Below are positions 53,567-62,485 of a stretch of DNA of 64,000 bases, piece after piece; the first letter of the stretch is position 1, and each line of letters begins with the position of its first letter. Source of the DNA: Modicisalibacter sp049808615 (GTDB lineage: Bacteria; Pseudomonadota; Gammaproteobacteria; Pseudomonadales; Halomonadaceae); assembly GCF_049808615.1 (NCBI RefSeq), contig NZ_JBNCAN010000011.1, positions 1 to 64,000 on the forward strand, read 5' to 3'. The notes below the pieces were generated by a model that searched no databases, was not told the origin of the DNA, and saw only the letters and a list, made by a program, of their open reading frames with translations. The position numbers and the translations under genes were made by a program.

Positions 53567-54274
53567 TCAGTCGAGAGAGGTGGCGTCCCTGCCGCCAGTG
53601 CTCCTGGCGTTGGAGTTGAATTGCCTGACGCTGGCGATGAAATCACCGAAACGCTCACCTTGGATCAGTACATGGCCGCGCAGGGTCTGTTCGGATTGAA
53701 GGGGGTCTCCCGCCTCGAGGGCTTTCACAATATCGCGGTGCTCGGCCAGCGAGGCGAGTATACGATGGCGTACCTGCAACTGCAGACGCCGATAAGGGGC
53801 CAAGCGCTGCTTGAGTTGGCGTGCCTCCGCGGCAAGAAAATCGTTATGACTCGCCGAATAGATGCATTGATGAAAGATCTCGTTTTCGTGATAGTACTCA
53901 TCCGGATCACCTCCCTGCGCTGCCGTTTCACAGCGTGATAACGCTTCTCGTAGTGCCGATAATTCTTCAGGAAGAATGCGCCGTGATGCCAAGCGTCCGC
54001 ACATTCCTTCAAGCTCTGCCATCACTTCGAACATTTCGATCAATTGCTCGATGCTGACCTGAGCAACGAAAGTACCTTTCTTTGGTGAGACCGTCACGAG
54101 CCCACTGGCGACCAGTTGCTGTATGGCCTCCCTCACCGGCGTGCGCGATACATTGAATGCCCTGCCCAACTCTTCGGGATCGAGACGTCCACCCGGCGGC
54201 AAACGACCATTGAGGATGTCATCCTCCAGCGACTCCTTGAGTTGCTGGGCATTGTACCGCTTCTCGCTCTTCAC
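53567..54274 (-). CDS. GntR-family regulator with FCD domain, probable malonate repressor
   Basis: About 235 residues from the GTG at 54274 (CAGGAAG site); an ATG at 54316 is in frame but poorly supported. N-terminal winged helix (LKESLEDDILNGRLPPGGRL, then ELGRAFNVSRTPVREAIQQL) and C-terminal FCD ligand domain with metal-binding His pattern (FHQCIYSASHNDFL, HRDIVKALEAGD). Divergent from the TRAP-mcd-matB operon, whose promoter carries a perfect palindrome. Confidence 0.85.
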   Translation of the reverse strand: MKSEKRYNAQQLKESLEDDILNGRLPPGGRLDPEELGRAFNVSRTPVREAIQQLVASGLVTVSPKKGTFVAQVSIEQLIEMFEVMAELEGMCGRLASRRILPEELSALREALSRCETAAQGGDPDEYYHENEIFHQCIYSASHNDFLAAEARQLKQRLAPYRRLQLQVRHRILASLAEHRDIVKALEAGDPLQSEQTLRGHVLIQGERFGDFIASVRQFNSNARSTGGRDATSLD

Positions 54275-54343
54275 ACTGACTTCCTGTGTTGTCGCTATTC
54301 GTCGATTGTCGGTCATCCACGACGTTTGTCTAGCGCCCCCTGT

Positions 54344-54383
54344 TTGACACATCAGGATCTACTGACTATTGATGTATACATCA
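54344..54383 (+). promoter_or_regulatory. Promoter and FCD-type operator of the malonate operon
   Basis: TTGACA at 54344, a 17-base spacer and TATTGA at 54367 form a promoter reading toward the TRAP genes. The perfect 14-base palindrome TGATGTATACATCA at 54370-54383 overlaps its -10 and start region, the layout of a repressor site for the divergent GntR-FCD protein. Confidence 0.65.
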
Positions 54384-54447
54384 TAGCAAATCATATATAT
54401 TTCAAAACATCGCATATTCGACAAAAACAATGAATCCGGAGATCGCC

Positions 54448-55446
54448 ATGCTACATCAACTGCCCTCGCTGGCCGCCGCCACCGCTCTGTTATTCGCCGT
54501 CAGCTCTACCGCCAACGCCGAGACTACCCTTCGCGCCTCCCACCAGTTTCCCGGCGGTCAGGGGGATGTACGCGACGAGATGGTCCAATTGATGGCCAAG
54601 GAAGTCGAGGCCGCGGGTGTCGATCTAAAAATCCAGGTCTATCCCGGTCAATCTCTGTTCAAGGCTCAGGAGCAGTGGCCAGCCCTGGTGCGCGGTCGTT
54701 TGGATATGACCTCATTGCCGCTGGATTACGCCAGCGGTCGCCATCCTGAATTCTCGGCCACGCTGATGCCTGGCCTGGTCCGCAGCCACGAACGGGCGCA
54801 GCGCCTCAACGACTCTGAGTTCATGGACATGATCAAGAAAGTGATCAATGACGCCGGGGCAAGGGTGTTGGCAGATGCCTGGCTGGCGGGTGGCTTCGCC
54901 TCGAACGTACGCTGCGTCACCAGCCCGGACACCGTGAAAGGCCAGACCATGCGCGCTGCCGGCCCGGCCTTCGACGAGATGCTGGCCACCGCCGGCGCCT
55001 CGATCGCTTCGATGCCCTCATCGGAGATCTACACCGCCATGCAAACCGGCGTGCTGGACGGCGCCAACACCTCCTCTGGGTCCTTCATTTCCTATCGTAT
55101 CTACGAACAGGTCAGTTGCCTCACCGCTCCCGGTGACAACGCCCTCTGGTTCATGTACGAACCGATCCTGATTTCCGAACAAAGCTGGAGCCGTTTGAGC
55201 GAGGAGCAGCAGAAAGCGCTGACCGAAGCCGGCCAGAAAGCCGAAGAGTACTTCGCTGGCGAAGCGGCATCGCTGGATCAGGAGCTCGTGGATGTCTACA
55301 AGGAGAACGGTGTCGAAGTGGTCACCATGACACCCGAAAACTACCAGGCCTGGCTCGATATCGCTCAGAAGAGTTCCTACAAAACCTTTGCCGAGAACGT
55401 TCCCAATGGGCAAGCCTTGATCGACGCAGCTCTAGCCGTCGAATGA
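54448..55446 (+). CDS. TRAP transporter substrate-binding protein (DctP type), malonate cluster
   Basis: 332 residues with a Sec signal peptide (LPSLAAATALLFAVSSTANA). DctP features: YPGQSLFKAQEQWPALVRGR and the ligand region GQTMRAAGPAFDEMLATAGA then MPSSEIYTAMQTGVLDGANT. Start at 54448 has a CGGAGATC site. First gene of an operon ending with malonate enzymes; comparable to the matPQMAB set described in Sinorhizobium, so malonate is the likely ligand. Confidence 0.85.
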   Translation: MLHQLPSLAAATALLFAVSSTANAETTLRASHQFPGGQGDVRDEMVQLMAKEVEAAGVDLKIQVYPGQSLFKAQEQWPALVRGRLDMTSLPLDYASGRHPEFSATLMPGLVRSHERAQRLNDSEFMDMIKKVINDAGARVLADAWLAGGFASNVRCVTSPDTVKGQTMRAAGPAFDEMLATAGASIASMPSSEIYTAMQTGVLDGANTSSGSFISYRIYEQVSCLTAPGDNALWFMYEPILISEQSWSRLSEEQQKALTEAGQKAEEYFAGEAASLDQELVDVYKENGVEVVTMTPENYQAWLDIAQKSSYKTFAENVPNGQALIDAALAVE

Positions 55447-55468
55447 AGGCTTTGAAAGGGAGCTTCTC

Positions 55469-55990
55469 ATGGTTGATGGCTCAAGCCGCCCGCTGACTCC
55501 GGGTCGGATCGCAATTGGTGGTTACATTCGCCTGATGGATACGCTTTCGGGCGTTGTAGCGCTCATCGCCGGCGCCTTGTTGCTGGCCGGGGTACTGGCA
55601 GTCTGCCACATGATCTTCATGCGCTATGTGCTGGGTCAAAGTACGATCTGGCAGACCGAATTCACGATCTACTCCATCACCGGCGCTATGCTGCTCGGTG
55701 CGCCTTATGTGCTTCGAAATGGCGGGCATGTCGCGGTCACCGTGCTGCCGGATGCCATGGGCGGCTGGGCCAAAAAGATCATGTACCTCATCTCCGCCCT
55801 GGTCGGGCTCGCCTTTTGTAGTGCTCTGGCTTATAGCGGCTGGCACTACTTCTTCGAGGCTTACGGCATGAACTGGACCACCGGCACCGTATGGAACCCG
55901 CCCCTATGGCCGGCACTGCTTCCCATGGCCATCGGCATCAGCTTGCTCTCGCTGCAGTATGTGGCGGAAATCCTGCGGGGGGAGGTCTGA
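55469..55990 (+). CDS. TRAP transporter small permease (DctQ type), malonate cluster
   Basis: 173 residues, four membrane segments, with the DctQ-type FMRYVLGQSTIWQTEFTIYS and GAPYVLRNGGHVAVTVL patterns. Ribosome site AGGGAGC; two bases separate it from the large permease gene. Works as one unit with the proteins on either side. Confidence 0.85.
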   Translation: MVDGSSRPLTPGRIAIGGYIRLMDTLSGVVALIAGALLLAGVLAVCHMIFMRYVLGQSTIWQTEFTIYSITGAMLLGAPYVLRNGGHVAVTVLPDAMGGWAKKIMYLISALVGLAFCSALAYSGWHYFFEAYGMNWTTGTVWNPPLWPALLPMAIGISLLSLQYVAEILRGEV

Positions 55991-55992
55991 CC

Positions 55993-57318
55993 ATGGATCC
56001 AGTTACCAGCGGCATCCTCATCGTCATTGCTCTGCTCGTGCTGATGGCCATCGGCACCCCCATCGCTTTCGCATTGGGCGCTGTCGCCCTGGGAGGACTG
56101 GTTCTCGATCGCGGCATGGGTGAACTGATCTATTTCGGCGAAACCTTCTTCGGCAACATCGCCTCCTTCGGCTTCGTCGCCATTCCGATGTTCATTCTGA
56201 TGGGCGCGGCCGTGGCCTCATCCCCCACCGGGCGGGACCTGTACCGCTCCCTGGATCTATGGCTCGGCAGGATGCCCGGGGGATTGGCGATCTCCAACAT
56301 TGGCGCCTGCTCGATCTTTGCGGCATTGTCCGGCTCCTCACCCGCCACCAGCGCCGCCATCGGCAAACTGGGCATTCCCGAGATGCGCAAGCGCGGCTAT
56401 CCGGATGGCGTTGCCGCCGGGTGCATCGCCGCCGGCGGCACCTTGGGCATTCTCATTCCGCCGTCGGTCACCATGATCGTCTATGGCATCTCCACCGAGA
56501 CCTCCATCGGTCGGCTGTTCATCGCCGGCGCCCTGCCCGGGTTGATGCTGGCCGGCTTGTTCATGATCTGGACATTGATTGCCTGCAAGTTTTCCGGCGG
56601 CTACGGCAACCCGCTGGCGGATGCCGCCGCGAGCGCCAAGGAAAACGTCGAGGGCAACCTCAAGGCACTGGTGCGAGTGTTGCCCTTCATTCTGGTGGTG
56701 ACGGCCATCCTGTTCGCTCTCTACGGTGGTGTGGCTACTCCTTCCGAGGCGGCTGGCGCAGGCGCCTTTCTATGTCTGGCGCTGGCTATAATCGTCTACC
56801 GCATGTGGCAGGTGAAACCGCTCAAGACCATCATGCACGACGCGCTGAGTGAAAGTGTGATGATCATGCTGATCATCGCGACCGCAGAGGTTTTCGCCTT
56901 CGCGCTCTCTTCACTGTTCATCACTCAGACGGTGGCTGGCGCCATCGCGGACCTGGAAGTGAACCGTTGGGTCCTGATGGGCATCATCAATGTGTTTCTG
57001 CTGGTAGCGGGCTTCTTTCTACCGCCCGTGGCGGTGATCGTGATGACCGCGCCGATCCTGCTACCGATCATCCTGGCGGCGGATTTCGATCCCTATTGGT
57101 TCGCGGTAGTGTTGACCATCAATCTCGAGATCGGTCTGATTACGCCGCCCGTCGGTTTGAACCTGTTCATCATCAAGGGCATCGCCCCGGACATCGCCCT
57201 GCGGGACATTCTGCTGGGCAGCCTTCCCTATGCCCTGTGCATGGTGTTGGGCATCGTGCTGCTGTGCTTCTTCCCGGGCATCGCTACTTGGCTACCCGAC
57301 CTGATTATCAACGACTAG
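55993..57318 (+). CDS. TRAP transporter large permease (DctM type), malonate cluster
   Basis: 441 residues, about 12 membrane segments. DctM hallmarks: FGFVAIPMFILMGAAVASS, CSIFAALSGSSPATSAAIG, GGTLGILIPPSVTMIVYG and GLITPPVGLNLFIIKGIA. Start at 55993 (GGGAGGT) is preferred over the frame opening at 55891 inside the small permease gene. Nine bases before mcd. Confidence 0.9.
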   Translation: MDPVTSGILIVIALLVLMAIGTPIAFALGAVALGGLVLDRGMGELIYFGETFFGNIASFGFVAIPMFILMGAAVASSPTGRDLYRSLDLWLGRMPGGLAISNIGACSIFAALSGSSPATSAAIGKLGIPEMRKRGYPDGVAAGCIAAGGTLGILIPPSVTMIVYGISTETSIGRLFIAGALPGLMLAGLFMIWTLIACKFSGGYGNPLADAAASAKENVEGNLKALVRVLPFILVVTAILFALYGGVATPSEAAGAGAFLCLALAIIVYRMWQVKPLKTIMHDALSESVMIMLIIATAEVFAFALSSLFITQTVAGAIADLEVNRWVLMGIINVFLLVAGFFLPPVAVIVMTAPILLPIILAADFDPYWFAVVLTINLEIGLITPPVGLNLFIIKGIAPDIALRDILLGSLPYALCMVLGIVLLCFFPGIATWLPDLIIND

Positions 57319-57327
57319 GCGCACAGG

Positions 57328-58689
57328 ATGAATACGAGCTTTCTACAGGAGTTGTTCAACACCATCACCCAACGCGATGTGCTGCGCAGAAAAGATGCCG
57401 ACGAGCGTCGCAAGGTCGATCACACGCACCTGATAGAAGCCTGTCAGACACTGCTCGAAAGCGACGGTGAAGCCTCGAGCATCACTCTGGCCAGTCGTGC
57501 GCTGGCAATCTATTCACGGCTCGACGACGAACAGAAGCGGCGCTTCTTCGAGGGATTGAACAAGAAGTTTTCCGCAGATCCTTCGCAAGTCGACCAGGCC
57601 TATGAAACATATCGCGAGACCCGCGACGAGAGTGCGCTGCTAGCCTTGTTCGATGCCTGCGAGCCACGCCGTCAGGAGCTTCTGCGGCGTTTCAATCTGA
57701 CCAGCGGCGGCACGCATGAACTGGTGCACATGCGCGAGGACCTGTTGGCCTTGCTGCCCGATCACCCCGAGCTCAAGGCCTTGAACGCCGATTTCGCGCA
57801 CCTCTTCGCCTCCTGGTTCAACCGCGGCTTCCTGGTACTCAAGCGTATCGACTGGAATACACCGGCGGTCATTCTCGAGAGGATCATCCTTTACGAGGCG
57901 GTACATGCAATCCACGACTGGAACGATCTACGCCGCCGCCTGGATGCTCGGGACCGACGCTGTTTCGCCTTCTTCCATCCGGCGCTCGGCGATGAACCGT
58001 TGATCTTCGTCGAAGTCGCGCTGCACAAGGGGCTCCCGGATCAGATCCAGACCATCCTGGACACGCGTACCTACGACATCGACGACCCGGAGGCCGCGGA
58101 CACGGCAGCCTTCTTCGGCATCAGCAACTGCCAGATCGGCCTGCGGGGAATCTCCTTCGGCAACTTCCTGATCAAGCAGGTGGTACAGGAACTCAAGCAG
58201 GAACTGCCCAATCTGCGCCACTTCGTGACCCTTTCGCCGGTGCCGAAATTTCGTCAGTGGCTGGAAATGCGGCAGGAAGATAACGACGCCTTTCTGGACG
58301 ATGAGACTCGCCAGACGCTCGAAGGCCTCGCCGAACCCGGCTGGCAGCACGACGCCGGCAAGGCCGCGACGCTCAAGGACGTCATCATGCCCCTGGCGGC
58401 GCACTATCTACTCAACGAGAAGAACCGTCACGGCCTGCCAATCAATCCGGTAGCACGCTTTCACCTGGGCAATGGCGCCGAGCTCCATCGTATCAACTGG
58501 CTGGGCGACACCTCCGCTCAGGGCATGGGGCAGTCCGGCGGCCTGATGGTCAACTACCTCTATGTGCTCGACGATATCGAACGCAATCACGAGCAATACA
58601 CCACCCAAGGCACGATCGCCCGCTCGTCGAGCGTGCGCGATCTCGCGCGGCGCGCCCGTAAACTGCTCAAGGGAGAGACGGCGAAATGA
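57328..58689 (+). CDS. mcd: Malonyl-CoA decarboxylase
   Basis: 453 residues. N-terminal helical domain, then the catalytic GNAT-like domain with LRHFVTLSPVPKFRQWL and the family signature VARFHLGNGAELHRINWLGD. Converts malonyl-CoA to acetyl-CoA and carbon dioxide. Overlaps matB by 4 bases (ATGA), so the two malonate enzymes are coupled. Confidence 0.95.
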   Translation: MNTSFLQELFNTITQRDVLRRKDADERRKVDHTHLIEACQTLLESDGEASSITLASRALAIYSRLDDEQKRRFFEGLNKKFSADPSQVDQAYETYRETRDESALLALFDACEPRRQELLRRFNLTSGGTHELVHMREDLLALLPDHPELKALNADFAHLFASWFNRGFLVLKRIDWNTPAVILERIILYEAVHAIHDWNDLRRRLDARDRRCFAFFHPALGDEPLIFVEVALHKGLPDQIQTILDTRTYDIDDPEAADTAAFFGISNCQIGLRGISFGNFLIKQVVQELKQELPNLRHFVTLSPVPKFRQWLEMRQEDNDAFLDDETRQTLEGLAEPGWQHDAGKAATLKDVIMPLAAHYLLNEKNRHGLPINPVARFHLGNGAELHRINWLGDTSAQGMGQSGGLMVNYLYVLDDIERNHEQYTTQGTIARSSSVRDLARRARKLLKGETAK

Positions 58690-60209
58690 ATCATAACCTG
58701 TTCGATATCTTCGAAAAGCGTATGCGGGCACGGGGCGACGCCGATTTCATCACGACTCGAGAAGGCCAGGGTTATTCCTACGCCGAGGCTCTGGACATGA
58801 GCGCCCGCTTGGCAGGTGCGCTAATCGGCCTGGGGGTGACGCCAGGAGATCGCGTCGCCGTGCAGGTCGACAAGAGTCCCGAGGCCATCTTGCTCTATCT
58901 GGCCTGCCTGCGCATGGGGGGTGTCTATCTGCCGCTCAATACCGGCTATACCGCCGAGGAGATTCGCTATTTTCTCGAGAACGCCGAACCGGCCCTGTTC
59001 GTGTGCCGTCCCGCCAATCTGGAGGAGGCTCAAAAAACCGCCAGTCAGGCAGGCTGTCCGCGGGCGACCACCCTGGGCGCGGACAGCGATGGAGAATTGA
59101 TGGATCTCGCCCGTAGTGCCACCCCCCGGGAATCCATTGAGCCTCGGGATGCGGATGACCTGGCGGCTATTCTTTATACCTCGGGTACGACGGGGCGCTC
59201 CAAGGGCGCCATGCTCACCCACCGTAACCTGGGGTCCAACGCCGAGGCGCTGGTGAACGTCTGGCGCTTCACCGAGTCGGACCGGCTGATCCACGCCCTG
59301 CCGATCTTCCATACCCATGGCTTGTTCGTGGCCTGCAACGTCGTGTTGATGGCGGGCGCCAGCATGCTGTTCCTGCCCCGTTTCGATCTCGACATCATCA
59401 TCGACGAACTGCCTCGCGGCACCACCATGATGGCGGTACCCACGTTCTATACCCGTCTGCTGCAGGATGAACGACTGACCTCGGAGCTGACCGCCAATAT
59501 GCGCCTGTTTACTTCCGGCTCTGCGCCCCTCACCGCCGAGACGCACCAGGCCTTCGAGCAGCGCACTGGCCACGCTATTCTTGAACGCTACGGCATGACC
59601 GAAACCAACATGAATACCTCGAACCCATACGAAGGCGAGCGCATCGCCGGGACCGTAGGCATGCCACTGCCCGGGGTCGAGGCCCGGGTCGTCGAGCGGG
59701 AAACCCGTGAAATCCTGCCTCAGGGCGAGATCGGCATTCTCGAGGTGCGCGGCCCCAATGTCTTCATCGGCTACTGGCGCATGCCGGACAAGACCCGCGA
59801 GGAACTGCTCGAGGACGGCTTCTTCATTACCGGGGATCTGGCCATGTTCGATGAGAAGGGCTATATCCATATTGTCGGGCGGGACAAGGATCTGGTGATT
59901 TCCGGCGGCTACAACGTTTATCCCAAGGAGATCGAGCAGGTCATCGATGAGATGGACGAGGTGGCCGAGTCCGCCGTCATCGGTGTGGCGCACCCGGATT
60001 TCGGTGAAGGCGTGACCGCCGTCGTGGTGGCCCAGCCCGAAGCGCAGATCGACGAAGCCAAGGTGCTCGACTTCCTCACCGGGCGGCTGGCACGATACAA
60101 GCAACCCAAGCGTGTGGTCTTCATCGACAGTCTGCCCCGCAACACCATGGGCAAGGTGCAGAAGAACCAACTGCGCGAACGGTTCCAGGACCTCTACACC
60201 CCTGCCTGA
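58686..60209 (+). CDS. matB: Malonyl-CoA synthetase (malonate-CoA ligase)
   Basis: 507 residues of the acyl-adenylate family: AILYTSGTTGRSKGAMLTH (P-loop), ERYGMTETNMNTSNPYEG, GFFITGDLAMFDEKGYIHIV and the C-terminal catalytic Lys in PRNTMGKVQKNQLRERF. Activates malonate with ATP and CoA. Position between mcd and a TRAP operon fixes malonate as the substrate with good confidence. Confidence 0.9.
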   Translation: MNHNLFDIFEKRMRARGDADFITTREGQGYSYAEALDMSARLAGALIGLGVTPGDRVAVQVDKSPEAILLYLACLRMGGVYLPLNTGYTAEEIRYFLENAEPALFVCRPANLEEAQKTASQAGCPRATTLGADSDGELMDLARSATPRESIEPRDADDLAAILYTSGTTGRSKGAMLTHRNLGSNAEALVNVWRFTESDRLIHALPIFHTHGLFVACNVVLMAGASMLFLPRFDLDIIIDELPRGTTMMAVPTFYTRLLQDERLTSELTANMRLFTSGSAPLTAETHQAFEQRTGHAILERYGMTETNMNTSNPYEGERIAGTVGMPLPGVEARVVERETREILPQGEIGILEVRGPNVFIGYWRMPDKTREELLEDGFFITGDLAMFDEKGYIHIVGRDKDLVISGGYNVYPKEIEQVIDEMDEVAESAVIGVAHPDFGEGVTAVVVAQPEAQIDEAKVLDFLTGRLARYKQPKRVVFIDSLPRNTMGKVQKNQLRERFQDLYTPA

Positions 60210-60235
60210 CGGCATCCTCTCGAGACGTGCACACC

Positions 60236-60991
60236 ATGACGACCCATAGAACCTATCGCATCGGCCAGATCGTTCCCAGCTCCAACACCACCATGGAAAC
60301 TGAGATTCCGGCCTTGCTGCACGCTCGAGAAGCGATTGCTCCGGAGCGCTTCACTTTCCACTCCAGCCGCATGCGCATGAAGCAGGTGACTCAGGAAGAA
60401 CTCATCGCCATGGATGTGGAATCCGACCGTTGCGCATTGGAGCTTTCCGATGCCGAGGTCGACGTCATGGGCTATGCCTGCCTGGTCGCCATCATGAGCC
60501 AAGGGCCGGGCTATCATCGCAAGTCGCAGCGTCGCCTGCACGATGTCACGCAGGGCAATGGTTTCCCGACGCCGATCGTCAGCAGCGCCGGCGCCCTCGT
60601 GCAGGGGCTCGAGACCTTGGGCGCCCGTCGGGTCGCGATCATTACGCCCTACATGAAGCCCTTGACCCGGCTAGTGGTCGACTACATCGAAGCGGAGAAT
60701 ATCGAGATTGTCGACAGCATTTCTCTGGAGATCGCCGACAATCTCGAGGTGGGGCGCCGCGACCCTCTGGCCTTGGTGGATATCGTCAAACGCCTCGACT
60801 ATCGCGATGCGGATGCCGTGGTGCTGTCAGCCTGCGTCCAGATGCCGTCGCTGGCCGCCATTCAGCCGGTGGAGGATGCCATTGGCCTGCCGGTGGTATC
60901 CGCCGCCACCTGCACCACTCATCAGATGCTCAAGGCTTTGAATCTGCGTCCGCAGGTACCCGATGCCGGGCGGCTCCTGCAGGGATCCTGA
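60236..60991 (+). CDS. Maleate cis-trans isomerase-like protein (Asp/Glu racemase superfamily)
   Basis: 251 residues. Start pattern IGQIVPSSNTTMETEIPALL and two active-site cysteines in VMGYACLVAIMS and VLSACVQMPSL match maleate isomerase; arylmalonate decarboxylase is the related alternative. Begins 26 bases after matB, so probably cotranscribed. A role on a malonate-like or substituted diacid is suggested by the context but not shown. A GTG three codons earlier is another possible start. Confidence 0.8.
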   Translation: MTTHRTYRIGQIVPSSNTTMETEIPALLHAREAIAPERFTFHSSRMRMKQVTQEELIAMDVESDRCALELSDAEVDVMGYACLVAIMSQGPGYHRKSQRRLHDVTQGNGFPTPIVSSAGALVQGLETLGARRVAIITPYMKPLTRLVVDYIEAENIEIVDSISLEIADNLEVGRRDPLALVDIVKRLDYRDADAVVLSACVQMPSLAAIQPVEDAIGLPVVSAATCTTHQMLKALNLRPQVPDAGRLLQGS

Positions 60992-60996
60992 AGCCG

Positions 60997-62145
60997 TCAG
61001 TTGTCCGGATAACATTCACGCAGCTCCGCATCATGAGCGCCATAGCCGCGACCCAGATACACCTTGGGTAGCCACTGCAGGTCATGCCCCAGTCGGTAAA
61101 GCCAATCGCGCAATTCAAGATCCTCGATCCACTGGGTAGGAAGGCCTGGAAGACCAAAACGCAGCCCTAGCAGGTTACCCGCCAGCAGGCCGGTACTATC
61201 GCTTTTACCACTGTGATTGACCGCCCAGAGGACGCCTTGTTGATAGTCGCTGGCGGCCAGCGCGCACCACACGGCAATGGCCAACGCCTCTTCCGCGGAT
61301 TCACCGCGTCCCAAGGCATCGATGCCTTCCGGGCTGGGAGCCATGCGCTGAGTATGGAAATCAAGCACCGACTCGAGCAGAAAACGAATGTGTACCTGAC
61401 TGCGGGGCAACGCCTCGCGCTCTTCCGCGCTTTCAATGAAGAAATCGAGCCAGCCACCGCTGTCCATGAAATCCAGGGCGTCAGGTATCAGCGATTCCAG
61501 CGTACGCTCGTTGTCGATCATGCCGTTGACCAGGTAAGCAAAGACACCGGCGCTGAGGTAGGCGCTGGGATGGCCATGGGTGCAACGTGTCAATTCACAG
61601 GCAACAGAAAAGGCACGGTCGCGATGATGCAATAGAAAATCGCCCCAAGGAAACAAGCCGATCGGTGCCACACGCACCAGACCGTCACACTGCTTGCTAC
61701 TGTTGCGTGCCTCACCACCAAGGGACGGTGCCTGGGCCAATGCCTCAAGGCTCGTCTTGGCGGGAGAACGCCGAACATGCAAACGGGGATCATTGACCAG
61801 GCCGATCTTCGTATCGATCCGGGAGTAAGCGGGTTGCTCCCCCTGGGTGATCAACCAGCGAAGCAGCGCATGATGCAAGACCACGATAGGCGCATAGATC
61901 TCGCACTCCTGAATGCGCACATAGGACCGCAGCGCTCCCTCAGCGGTGAAGAGCATCATCTGGGTGTCATCCGTGACGCATCCTACTCCGCCATAGGCGG
62001 GCGCGAAGGTCTGCAACCCTTCTTCCCCGAACTCATCGCGAATGGCCTGCCAATCCAGTGACTCGATCGGTGCACCCAGTGCATCACCGATCGCGCCCCC
62101 GTACAGACATGCCTGTGAACGTTCAATCCGTTGTACGTTTTTCAT
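60997..62145 (-). CDS. ADP-ribosylglycohydrolase (DraG-like)
   Basis: 382 residues. Family motifs: CLYGGAIGDALGAPIESLDW, VTDDTQMMLF, CTHGHPSAYLSAGVFAYLV and the metal site SDSTGLLAGNLLGLRFG. Removes ADP-ribose from proteins or small molecules using two magnesium ions. Strong GGGGGAAG ribosome site, immediately next to a perfect hairpin in the leader. Convergent with the isomerase gene. Confidence 0.85.
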   Translation of the reverse strand: MKNVQRIERSQACLYGGAIGDALGAPIESLDWQAIRDEFGEEGLQTFAPAYGGVGCVTDDTQMMLFTAEGALRSYVRIQECEIYAPIVVLHHALLRWLITQGEQPAYSRIDTKIGLVNDPRLHVRRSPAKTSLEALAQAPSLGGEARNSSKQCDGLVRVAPIGLFPWGDFLLHHRDRAFSVACELTRCTHGHPSAYLSAGVFAYLVNGMIDNERTLESLIPDALDFMDSGGWLDFFIESAEEREALPRSQVHIRFLLESVLDFHTQRMAPSPEGIDALGRGESAEEALAIAVWCALAASDYQQGVLWAVNHSGKSDSTGLLAGNLLGLRFGLPGLPTQWIEDLELRDWLYRLGHDLQWLPKVYLGRGYGAHDAELRECYPDN

Positions 62146-62153
62146 ACTTCCCC

Positions 62154-62188
62154 CTTATCCGGGTCCCGCTTGTCTGCTCCCGGATAAG
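62154..62188 (-). promoter_or_regulatory. Hairpin abutting the ribosome site of the ADP-ribosylglycohydrolase gene
   Basis: Perfect 10-base-pair inverted repeat, CTTATCCGGG and CCCGGATAAG, with a 15-base loop. In the mRNA its 3' arm ends directly at the GGGGGAAG ribosome site. It could be a DNA operator or an RNA switch of translation. Confidence 0.5.
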
Positions 62189-62485
62189 AAAGAGCATACG
62201 GCAATGTGATCGTCAGGCCATGCCTGGTTGGGAATTTTGATGATGACGGCATGCCATCCGAATTATATTTAAAGCCATGATGTAGCATCAACATAAGAAA
62301 AGATTACGAGAAAAAAGCGATAGAAGTTAATTATTTTACTGAAATGAACGCCTTGGGCAGCCTATCTGTCTGTGATAGGGAGCGTGTCACTTGCTCTTGG
62401 GTACGGCTCTGCCGACAGCGTCTAGACAGGCCCCTCGTTCCATGGGCATCGTCTTTCCATCATTGTCGAACGGCAGGGTTCCGAA
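62189..62485. other. AT-rich divergent gap without a supported gene
   Basis: Between the glycohydrolase leader and the NDUFA9-like gene. The first half is AT-rich with several A/T runs near 62260-62340 and probably holds promoters for both directions. An open frame at 62344 has no ribosome site and runs into the next gene in another frame. No clear repeat or RNA gene. Confidence 0.45.

Noticed and set aside
58821..60215. Long minus-strand open frame opposite matB (464 codons)
   Set aside because: Antisense shadow of an intact acyl-CoA ligase; composition is Gly/His/Gln-rich as typical for shadow frames.
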